Shown here: in pieces, positions 57,474 through 64,000 of the stretch
Layout of the letters: each line of letters starts with the position of its first letter
Numbering within the stretch: the stretch's first letter is position 1
Source of the DNA: Pseudoalteromonas sp. MEBiC 03607
Lineage (GTDB): Bacteria; Pseudomonadota; Gammaproteobacteria; Enterobacterales; Alteromonadaceae
Assembly (NCBI RefSeq): GCF_004792295.1
Contig: NZ_SRRY01000001.1
Location: 227,501 to 291,500, forward strand
Length of the DNA: 64,000 nucleotides
Reading direction: 5' to 3'
Made by a program: the position numbers and the translations under genes
The notes under the pieces: generated by a model
The model's input: the letters and a program-made list of their open reading frames with translations, nothing else
Database searches by the model: none
What the model was told of the DNA's origin: nothing

Positions 57474-58193
57474 TTATTTTTCACCATCTGGCACAAATAC
57501 GTAGCCTAAGCCCCATACTGTTTGTATATAACGAGGATTAGCCGCATCAACTTCAATCATACGACGTAAGCGCGATACCTGAACATCGATACTGCGCTCA
57601 AGTGCACTGTAATCACGGCCACGTGCTAAGTTCATTAGCTTATCGCGACTAAGCGGTTCACGAGGATGTGTTACCAAGGCTTTCAATACAGCAAACTCCC
57701 CACTGGTTAACGACATTGTTTTGTCACCATGACTCATTTCGCGGGTCGCAAGGTTAAGAGTAAACTCACCAAAACTAATTTCGTTTTCTTCGGCAGCAGG
57801 GGCGCCTGGCACTTCTTTAGCACGACGACGTAAAATTGCTTTGATACGCGCGAGTAACTCACGTGGATTGAATGGTTTAGGAATATAATCATCTGCACCG
57901 AGCTCTAAACCAATGATGCGGTCTACTTCATCACCTTTTGCTGTGAGCATTACAATAGGAATGTCATTTTCTTTTTGACGTAAACGACGGCAAATTGAAA
58001 GACCATCTTCACCCGGTAACATTAAATCTAATACAATCAAGTGGAAGTTTTCGCGCTCTAGTAAGCGATCCATTTGCTCTGAATTTGCTGCTGTACGAAC
58101 AATAAAACCTTGTTCTACAAGGTAACGCTCTAGCAAACTGCGTAAGCGCATATCATCATCAACAACCAATACTTTTGTCGTTTCGTGTCCCAT
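57474..58193 (-). CDS. ompR: Response regulator OmpR
   Basis: The protein has about 239 residues from the ATG at 58193 ([14 protein letters not shown]); an ATG three codons earlier at 58202 is equally possible. The receiver has acidic DDD, phosphoacceptor [13 protein letters not shown], and TAKGD; the C-terminal winged helix has [23 protein letters not shown]. The gene is typical of gammaproteobacterial OmpR and controls porin expression with EnvZ. Confidence 0.96.
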   Translation of the reverse strand: MGHETTKVLVVDDDMRLRSLLERYLVEQGFIVRTAANSEQMDRLLERENFHLIVLDLMLPGEDGLSICRRLRQKENDIPIVMLTAKGDEVDRIIGLELGADDYIPKPFNPRELLARIKAILRRRAKEVPGAPAAEENEISFGEFTLNLATREMSHGDKTMSLTSGEFAVLKALVTHPREPLSRDKLMNLARGRDYSALERSIDVQVSRLRRMIEVDAANPRYIQTVWGLGYVFVPDGEK

Positions 58194-58349
58194 AACTTTC
58201 ATTCTTTTTGTAATATGTTACTTATTAATATAAATGAAAAAGTTAAGAATAAAAAACGAATTACGCGCTTAGATTGTTACTGAACATTTCAAAATCCTGC
58301 TCGACAAAGGGTATACTTTGCGGCTGGTTTTCTTTTTAGGCTGAATAAA

Positions 58350-58832
58350 ATGGCAAAGACAAATTTAATAACCCGAGAAGGGTATCAGCAATTACAACAA
58401 GAACATGATTATTTATGGCATGAAAAACGCCCCGAAATTACCAAAATAGTGACTTGGGCAGCAAGTTTGGGCGACCGCTCTGAAAATGCCGATTATCAAT
58501 TTAATAAACGTGTTTTACGACAAATCGATCGCAGAGTTCGTTATTTGCGCAAGCGTATGCCTGACCTTAAAATTGTTGACTACAACCCTCAACAAGCTGG
58601 CAAAGTATTTTTTGGTGCTTGGGTCGAAATTGAAAACGAACAAGGCGAGACAAAACGCTTTCGTATTGTTGGTCCTGATGAAATTTACGAGCGTAAAGAC
58701 TACATATCTATCGATGCACCAATGGCTCGGGCACTGCTTGGCAAACAGGTCGATGATGACTTTACGGTAAACACGCCTGAAGGTACAAAAGAGTGGTTCA
58801 TCAATGAGATAACCTATCCTGATGCAAAATAA
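58350..58832 (+). CDS. greB: Transcription elongation factor GreB
   Basis: The 160-residue protein has an N-terminal coiled coil (QQEHDYLWHEKRPEITKIVTWAASLGDRSENADYQ-type, with the two acidic tip residues near Asp and Glu of GDRSEN) and a C-terminal FKBP-like domain. It inserts into the RNA polymerase secondary channel to cleave backtracked RNA. It is divergent from ompR, the E. coli arrangement. A TATACT -10 (58312-58317) precedes it with a weak -35. Confidence 0.96.
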   Translation: MAKTNLITREGYQQLQQEHDYLWHEKRPEITKIVTWAASLGDRSENADYQFNKRVLRQIDRRVRYLRKRMPDLKIVDYNPQQAGKVFFGAWVEIENEQGETKRFRIVGPDEIYERKDYISIDAPMARALLGKQVDDDFTVNTPEGTKEWFINEITYPDAK

Positions 58833-58946
58833 TTTTTCCCAGAAAATTCAGAAAGCGTTAATTAATGATTGTTTAGTCTAAAAATGTGATCTATAACTAA
58901 AGATACTCAAGATAAATCATTACTTGAGTTTTAGAAGGTAGTAATT

Positions 58947-59252
58947 ATGTCAAACGCAATGCAACGCATAATAAGTAATGCAATTGTATTCGCACTTTTA
59001 ATAAGTGTGAGTTTGATATCTTATGCCAACGATATAGAAAGCCACTCAGACAGTGTTACACCAACCGCACATTTTATTGCGTGTGATAGTGCAGACCCTG
59101 CCAATCTAGATACCGACCTAGACAAACATACACCTGCGTACATCGCCAATGTAGCCCAACCACTGCCAGATGCACGTGTTGTGTTGTATGCTCAACCTTG
59201 TAACAAGGCGTCTGTTTATAGCGCACACCAGCGAGGGCCACCTGCTTTTTAA
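58947..59252 (+). CDS. Small secreted hypothetical protein
   Basis: The 101-residue protein has a signal peptide (IVFALLISVSLISYA) and a low-complexity, acidic mature part with only two cysteines (HFIACDSADP and YAQPCNK), which could pair. No known domain is seen. The ATG has AAGGTAG upstream. It lies between greB and the CBS gene on the same strand; function unknown. Confidence 0.6.
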   Translation: MSNAMQRIISNAIVFALLISVSLISYANDIESHSDSVTPTAHFIACDSADPANLDTDLDKHTPAYIANVAQPLPDARVVLYAQPCNKASVYSAHQRGPPAF

Positions 59253-59302
59253 TTAACTCAAATTTTTCTATTTCAGTTTTATTAAAATGTATGGTGAACA
59301 AA

Positions 59303-59884
59303 ATGAATAAATTCAAAGAATTACGTCTTCAAGATATCTCTAATGGCGCATTATCTAATGCAGTAAATGAAGTTGAGCCAACACTAGATCTCACTTCTTC
59401 TGCACTTAAAGTACTTAATAGCTTTACTAAAAAAGACCCGCTTCGTGCCCACTATGGCACATCTATCGTTGATGCGTTAAAACAAACAAATAGTTGCTGT
59501 TCAGATTTTATTTTAGTGATTGATGGCGAAGATAAACTGCTCGGGATCACCTCTAGCGCAGATTTACAAAGCTCAAAGATTATGATTCTTGCGCAGCGTT
59601 TAAACTTACATCGTGATGAATTAACACTACACGATGTAATGACACCACTTAGCAATTTAGCGGGAGTAAGCTTGCAGAGCATCAGCTATGCATGTATTGG
59701 AGATGCACTGCAAACTATGGAGCATCAAGGTATGATGTTCTTATTAGTGACTAGCGCAAACCATGAAATTTGCGGTTTGATTTCTGCGCGAGAAATCGCT
59801 AAGAAACTCCATATTCCGGTCAATATCAATCCAATAGCTAACAGCTTCAGTGAAGTCATGCAGCAGATTGACCACCCACACTAA
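59303..59884 (+). CDS. CBS-domain protein
   Basis: The protein has 193 residues from the ATG at 59303 (GGTGA upstream); a GTG/ATG a few codons earlier is possible. It has two CBS-like motifs: SCCSDFILVIDGEDKLLGITSS (about 65-85) and MEHQGMMFLLVTSANHEICGLISAREI (about 130-165). CBS pairs bind adenosyl ligands. It has no effector domain attached, so it may act as a regulator of another protein. It ends at a strong terminator. Confidence 0.85.
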   Translation: MNKFKELRLQDISNGALSNAVNEVEPTLDLTSSALKVLNSFTKKDPLRAHYGTSIVDALKQTNSCCSDFILVIDGEDKLLGITSSADLQSSKIMILAQRLNLHRDELTLHDVMTPLSNLAGVSLQSISYACIGDALQTMEHQGMMFLLVTSANHEICGLISAREIAKKLHIPVNINPIANSFSEVMQQIDHPH

Positions 59885-59920
59885 CGCCTAAAATCAGCGT
59901 TGTGTAAAACTATTTTTGCG

Positions 59921-59950
59921 GGCCTTAAAAGCAGTGCTTTTAAGGCCTTC
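59921..59950 (+). terminator. Intrinsic terminator
   Basis: GGCCTTAAAAGCA and TGCTTTTAAGGCC form a 13-bp stem with a tight loop, followed by TTCTTATT. It closes the CBS gene before tex. Confidence 0.87.
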
Positions 59951-60019
59951 TTATTGTGATATTATTCAGGCAATTAATCTTCAGTTTTACTGATTTTCTA
60001 TTTCTAAAAAGGTTTATGC

Positions 60020-62338
60020 ATGAGCAATATCTCTGCACGCTTAGCGACCGAGCTAAATGCCCAGCAAACACAAGTTGTTGCTGCAATCAAATTACTTGAT
60101 GAAGGTGCCACAGTCCCTTTTATCGCCCGTTATCGTAAAGAAGTAACTGGTGGTCTAGACGACACACAATTACGTTTACTTGAACAACGTTTATCTTATT
60201 TACGCGAATTAGAAGAACGCCGCAGTTTTATTCTTGCCACCATTGAAGAACAAGGCAAATTAACAGCAGAGCTAAATGCTGATATTAATAACGCTGACAG
60301 TAAAACTGAGCTTGAAGATTTATATTTACCGTTCAAGCCTAAGCGTCGCACGAAAGGTCAAATTGCTATTGAAGCCGGCATTGAGCCGCTTGCCGATGCA
60401 TTATTTAATGATCCAAACCTCGATCCAGAACAACTCGCAGCTGATTACATAAATGCTGATGCAGGCTTTGCTGATAGTAAGGCTGTACTTGATGGCGCTA
60501 AATTTATTCTGATGGAACGCTTTGCAGAAGATGCTAAGTTATTGGCTAAATTCCGCAGCCACATCTCACAGCATGGTCAAATTGAAAGCACAATTATAGC
60601 AGGCCAAGAAAATAATGGCGCTAAGTACCGCGACTACTTTGAGCATCAAGAGCCACTTAAGAAAGTACCATCACACCGTGCACTTGCTATGCTTCGTGCT
60701 CGCAATGAGGGGGTTTTACAACTCAGTATCAACCCTGAACCAAGCGCAGAAAACCCAGCCCAAGTGTGCGCACAGATGATTGCCGATCATTATCGCTTAG
60801 ATGTAAGCAACTCTGCTGCAAGTAGCTGGCTGATGAGTGTGGTGCAATGGGCGTGGAAGATTAAATTAAGCCTTCACCTTGAGAATGAGTTTTTAGGCGC
60901 AATGCGTGAAAAAGCTGAAACTGGCGCAATTGACGTTTTTGCGAAAAACTTAAAAGATTTATTAATGGCTGCACCTGCAGGCCCGCGTACTACTCTAGGT
61001 CTTGATCCTGGTTTACGTACAGGTTGTAAAATTGCCGTTGTAGACAGCACAGGTAAGCTTTTAACCACGCAAACCATTTTCCCTCATGCACCCCAAAACC
61101 ACTGGGAAAAATCATTACGTACCTTAGAGCAGTTATGTCGCCAGCACAAAGTTGAGCTAATCGCCATCGGTAATGGAACAGCTTCACGTGAATCAGATAA
61201 GTTAGTTGCTGAACTTATCAAAGCGAACAGTGAACTTAAACTAAATAAAATCATGGTCAGTGAAGCAGGTGCATCTGTTTATTCAGCGTCTGAATTTGCT
61301 GCCAACGAGTTCCCTAACCTTGATGTTTCACTGCGTGGTGCGGTGTCAATTGCGCGTCGCTTACAAGACCCTCTTGCTGAGCTGGTAAAAATTGAGCCTA
61401 AATCAATCGGTGTGGGCCAATACCAACACGACGTATCACAAAGCCAGCTAGGACAAACGCTAACATCCGTTGTAGAGGACTGTGTAAACTCAGTAGGTGT
61501 AGATTTAAATATGGCCTCGGTGCCACTACTTACTCGCGTATCGGGCTTAAATATAACGTTAGCACAAAATATTGTTAGCTACCGTGATGCGAATGGTTCA
61601 TTTAGCAAACGCTCTGAACTGAAAAAAGTAGAGCGTTTAGGGCCAAAAGCCTTTGAACAAGCGGCTGGTTTCTTACGTATCACTAATGGTACAGATCCTC
61701 TTGATAAGTCATCTGTTCACCCTGAAGCTTACCCGGTTGTTAAACGCATCTGCGAAAAGAACAACCTCGATGTAAATAGCTTAATTGGTAACTCTGATAT
61801 CTTAAATAAACTGGTTGCTAACGACTACACAGACGAAAAGTTTGGTTTACCAACAGTTACCGATATTATTAAAGAGCTTGATAAACCGGGTCGTGACCCG
61901 CGTCCTGAGTTTAAAACAGCTGAATTTAAAGCCGGTGTTGAAACCATTAACGACCTAAAACCGGGTATGATCCTAGAAGGTGTAGTGTCGAATGTTGCGA
62001 ACTTCGGTGCCTTTGTTGATGTGGGTGTTCACCAAGACGGTTTAGTGCATATTTCTGCTATTACCAACAAGTTCATCTCTGATCCACGCGAAGTAGTTAA
62101 AGCTGGCGATATTGTTAAAGTAAAAGTACTTGAAGTAGATGCAGCACGCAAACGTATCAGCTTTACTATGCGTTTAGACGATGATGTTGATACTAGTAAT
62201 AAAGCAGCACCAGCTAGCAAACCTAAGCCAGCTGCGAAAGCGAAAAGTGCAGCACCTAAACAAAAACGTGATTTTGGTAATGCAGCAATGGGTAATGCCT
62301 TTGCTGATGCATTTGCCAATGCAAAAGTGAAAAAATAA
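60020..62338 (+). CDS. tex: Tex-family RNA-binding transcription accessory protein
   Basis: The 772-residue protein (E. coli YhgF 773) has a Tex N-terminal domain ([34 protein letters not shown]), a YqgF-like nuclease fold ([17 protein letters not shown], about 330), a helix-hairpin-helix region and an S1 RNA-binding domain ([28 protein letters not shown], about 655-725). An Ala/Lys-rich tail follows. Its neighbours match the E. coli greB-yhgF order. Confidence 0.96.
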   Translation: MSNISARLATELNAQQTQVVAAIKLLDEGATVPFIARYRKEVTGGLDDTQLRLLEQRLSYLRELEERRSFILATIEEQGKLTAELNADINNADSKTELEDLYLPFKPKRRTKGQIAIEAGIEPLADALFNDPNLDPEQLAADYINADAGFADSKAVLDGAKFILMERFAEDAKLLAKFRSHISQHGQIESTIIAGQENNGAKYRDYFEHQEPLKKVPSHRALAMLRARNEGVLQLSINPEPSAENPAQVCAQMIADHYRLDVSNSAASSWLMSVVQWAWKIKLSLHLENEFLGAMREKAETGAIDVFAKNLKDLLMAAPAGPRTTLGLDPGLRTGCKIAVVDSTGKLLTTQTIFPHAPQNHWEKSLRTLEQLCRQHKVELIAIGNGTASRESDKLVAELIKANSELKLNKIMVSEAGASVYSASEFAANEFPNLDVSLRGAVSIARRLQDPLAELVKIEPKSIGVGQYQHDVSQSQLGQTLTSVVEDCVNSVGVDLNMASVPLLTRVSGLNITLAQNIVSYRDANGSFSKRSELKKVERLGPKAFEQAAGFLRITNGTDPLDKSSVHPEAYPVVKRICEKNNLDVNSLIGNSDILNKLVANDYTDEKFGLPTVTDIIKELDKPGRDPRPEFKTAEFKAGVETINDLKPGMILEGVVSNVANFGAFVDVGVHQDGLVHISAITNKFISDPREVVKAGDIVKVKVLEVDAARKRISFTMRLDDDVDTSNKAAPASKPKPAAKAKSAAPKQKRDFGNAAMGNAFADAFANAKVKK

Positions 62339-62363
62339 TACCCTATAGGTGTAAATCGATAAT

Positions 62364-62398
62364 AAAAAACCGCGTGAGTTTAACTTACGCGGTTTTTT
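62364..62398 (+). terminator. Intrinsic terminator after tex
   Basis: AAAAACCGCGT and ACGCGGTTTTT arms enclose an eleven-base loop with a T-run. Its symmetrical A/T flanks mean it can also stop the convergent minus-strand metalloprotease gene (stop at 62411). Confidence 0.9.
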
Positions 62399-62410
62399 AA
62401 TTTAAGAAGC

Positions 62411-63268
62411 TTAAATAAAAGCAGAGAACTGATTTTGATTAGTGGGCGAGGTAGCTGCTTGATAAAAATTAGCAATACGTGCGGCACGCTCATCTACTTC
62501 AACATCACGCTTTGCTGTTTTTGTTTCACTGCTTTGAGTTGCGCTATCTTCGGCATACTCACTGTTTATTTTGAAGGTCGATTTGCCTGAGTCAGCATCG
62601 CCATCAGCTGATTGGCTGGCAAGCTCAGCCTGCGCTGCCATAAGCTTTTGTGTGGCATCTGCAGCAATTGAGCGATCAGCACTTGAAGGCTCTTGTGGCG
62701 CAAGTGCCGCTGCACGCACCGTCTGCATTTTTTCGATTGTGGCTTGTGGGTCACCTTTTATTTCAGCAACATCAATTTGCACCTCGCCGCCAACAGCATA
62801 GTTTGTACCATCGGGGCCACGTTGATACTCATAGCTAGGAGAGCCCGCATACTGCCCCCCTACTGTGGCATGCGCTTGCTCATGAATACGCACTTCGGTA
62901 TCACGCGCTTTTAATTCTTTTATTTGTTCAGCGTCTTGTTGCTCTTGCTCAGCAACCTTTTGCTCTTTTTTCTGTTCTTGTTTAGCGTCTTGTTCTGATT
63001 GCTCTGGATCGCCTTGTTCACTGCCTTGTTGACGCTCCTCAATCACTTTATCTTCTGATAAACGACCTTTGGCATCATAAGTACCAGCCTCAGAACCCGG
63101 TTGCTTGGTTTTATCACCATCACTAAGCGTTTTATTTTCGGCATTACTTGGTTTAGTAGCAGCAGGTGGAGGGATTACTTCACGTAACTGATTATCACGG
63201 CGAGCACTTTCGGTGTGCACATTCGCCGTGTTGATATTAATCGAGGGAAACGGAGTAACGATATTCAT
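62411..63268 (-). CDS. SprA-related putative zinc metalloprotease
   Basis: The 285-residue protein has a charged, glutamine-rich N-terminal half (about 30-120) with no signal peptide. A compact domain follows with the zinc motif HEQAH (129-133) and GGQYAGSPSYEYQRGPDGTNYAVGGEVQID, the SprA-related/CJM1_0395 family pattern. The first His plus the second form the metal site; the third ligand is not obvious. It lies five bases after the small flagellar-like gene. Confidence 0.85.
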   Translation of the reverse strand: MNIVTPFPSININTANVHTESARRDNQLREVIPPPAATKPSNAENKTLSDGDKTKQPGSEAGTYDAKGRLSEDKVIEERQQGSEQGDPEQSEQDAKQEQKKEQKVAEQEQQDAEQIKELKARDTEVRIHEQAHATVGGQYAGSPSYEYQRGPDGTNYAVGGEVQIDVAEIKGDPQATIEKMQTVRAAALAPQEPSSADRSIAADATQKLMAAQAELASQSADGDADSGKSTFKINSEYAEDSATQSSETKTAKRDVEVDERAARIANFYQAATSPTNQNQFSAFI

Positions 63269-63273
63269 AAGTG

Positions 63274-63582
63274 CTAAACTTTGATATCAATTAACGTACC
63301 CAGCACTTCATCAGCAGTTTGAATGGTGTTGATGTTTGCTTTTGCATTAAATTCTTCAACTTTCAAATTAACAAGCGACTCATCGATTGGGGCAGGTTGT
63401 GAAACTGGCGGAGTTACAGCTTCATTTGGAGTTGCCGCTTGTAATTGACGTTGTTGAGCTAGTTGGGCATCATCTTGCTGATCAATTGAGGCACGGCTAA
63501 TCTCAGCGCTCGCCTTTTCGATACCTTGGCTTGCACGGTTATAACCTTCTACCGCATTATTAAAAACAGAACTGATTGGCAT
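63274..63582 (-). CDS. Small flagellar-hook-like protein
   Basis: The protein has 102 residues from the ATG at 63582, with a strong GGAGGG. The N-terminus (SSVFNNAVEGYNRASQGIEKA) and C-terminus (FNAKANINTIQTADEVLGTLIDIKV) resemble the paired end-helices of flagellar rod/hook proteins (compare the ANAKVIQTADEMLQTLLDI-type end of FlgE and FlgC). The central Gln/Ala/Pro stretch is unstructured. No other flagellar gene is in the window. It is coupled with the SprA-like protease. Confidence 0.7.
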   Translation of the reverse strand: MPISSVFNNAVEGYNRASQGIEKASAEISRASIDQQDDAQLAQQRQLQAATPNEAVTPPVSQPAPIDESLVNLKVEEFNAKANINTIQTADEVLGTLIDIKV

Positions 63583-63683
63583 AACACCCTCCAACAGTGA
63601 GATTCACTTGTTAAGTATCGCTCATAAAACGAGCAAAATAAAGCTAAATCCCGCTATTTTTGTGGCCTACGGCCGAGTTTAAA

Positions 63684-64000
63684 TTAACACATTGATTTCA
63701 GTGCTGTTATAAATGCTTTTTTATGGGAGATAAACGGGGCATGCGATGCTTTATCTAATACTTCATACTCAAACTCAGGCTGTAAAGCATGCATTTTTTC
63801 AATTGCTCGATAAGGAACCAGTGAATCTAAGCGACCAAAAATGCCACATACTGGCACACTTAGCTCAGCAAACAGTGAGCGTAAATCGTCATGCTGCAAA
63901 ATTTCTAAACCTGCGCTTAAAGCCTGCTCTTGTGGTGCTGGATACTGATTTAATAAAGTTTTTAGTTGTTTAATATCGTCACGGGCCGATTCACTGCCCA
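63684..64000 (-). CDS. bioH: Pimeloyl-ACP methyl ester carboxylesterase BioH (C-terminal part)
   Basis: The frame is open to the window end, giving about 105 C-terminal residues. It contains CGIFGRLDSLVP (catalytic Asp) and KASHAPFISH (catalytic His), and aligns with E. coli BioH over GLEILQHDDLR and the final region. The N-terminal half and the nucleophile Ser lie beyond 64000. BioH removes the methyl ester from pimeloyl-ACP in biotin synthesis. Confidence 0.88.
   Translation of the reverse strand, partial: GSESARDDIKQLKTLLNQYPAPQEQALSAGLEILQHDDLRSLFAELSVPVCGIFGRLDSLVPYRAIEKMHALQPEFEYEVLDKASHAPFISHKKAFITALKSMC

Overview
The window looks like a piece of a Pseudoalteromonas-type chromosome (Gammaproteobacteria, Alteromonadales). 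The reasons are the AT-rich, low-bias coding sequence, the gammaproteobacterial ribosomal-protein, SecY and RpoA sequences, the marine glycan-uptake style TonB-dependent receptor and pullulanase, and the typical gammaproteobacterial block ompR-envZ / greB / tex / bioH. The genus is inferred by recognition; no search was run. I saw no tRNA, CRISPR array, transposase or prophage.

Bases 1-10,290 are core information-processing genes, all on the minus strand: the 5' half of a 16S rRNA with its leader and two tandem rRNA promoters, then (reading upstream) the alpha operon (rpsM, rpsK, rpsD, rpoA, rplQ) and the spc operon (rplN to rpmJ, with secY). A recognisable S4-binding leader precedes rpsM. 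The S10 cluster does not precede rplN here; an AsmA-family gene does.

Bases 10,290-24,200 are accessory and housekeeping genes: an AsmA-like protein; a small membrane protein/XRE regulator pair with three operator-like palindromes over its promoter; an unrecognised protein; a TorF-type putative porin; an aldo/keto reductase; a Yip1-MacA-MacB-like export operon; two tandem Bor-like lipoproteins; an EEP-family hydrolase with a DUF5329 protein; and a nitroreductase.

Bases 23,100-28,430 form a divergent cluster: an ArsR-type regulator with the two cysteines spaced as in persulfide sensors (SqrR/BigR/YgaV) leads an RND efflux pump operon, facing a DUF2892 membrane protein and a rhodanese, the two halves of E. 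coli YgaP as separate genes. A PhoD-type phosphatase and a PH-domain protein follow.

Bases 30,900-38,160 encode a maltodextrin/alpha-glucan operon: TonB-dependent receptor followed by a very large lipoprotein pullulanase. A GH97 alpha-glucosidase at 54-56 kb shares an identical 14-bp operator-like site with it, so these probably form one regulon.

Bases 38,340-53,830 hold a DUF3224-DUF4177-LysE operon, an MsbA-like ABC exporter, an OmpA-type lipoprotein, a periplasmic binding protein, a chromate-type transporter, a YbdG-like MscS channel with two PlsC acyltransferases, divergent speA and speE, a chemotaxis receptor, and a beta-barrel/cupredoxin pair.

Bases 56,000-64,000 carry envZ-ompR, greB, a small secreted protein, a CBS protein, tex, a SprA-like metalloprotease with a small flagellar-like protein, and the 3' part of bioH, which runs off the window end. 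A TAGTTGC heptamer tandem repeat occurs at two distant intergenic places (1.4 kb and 56.0 kb).
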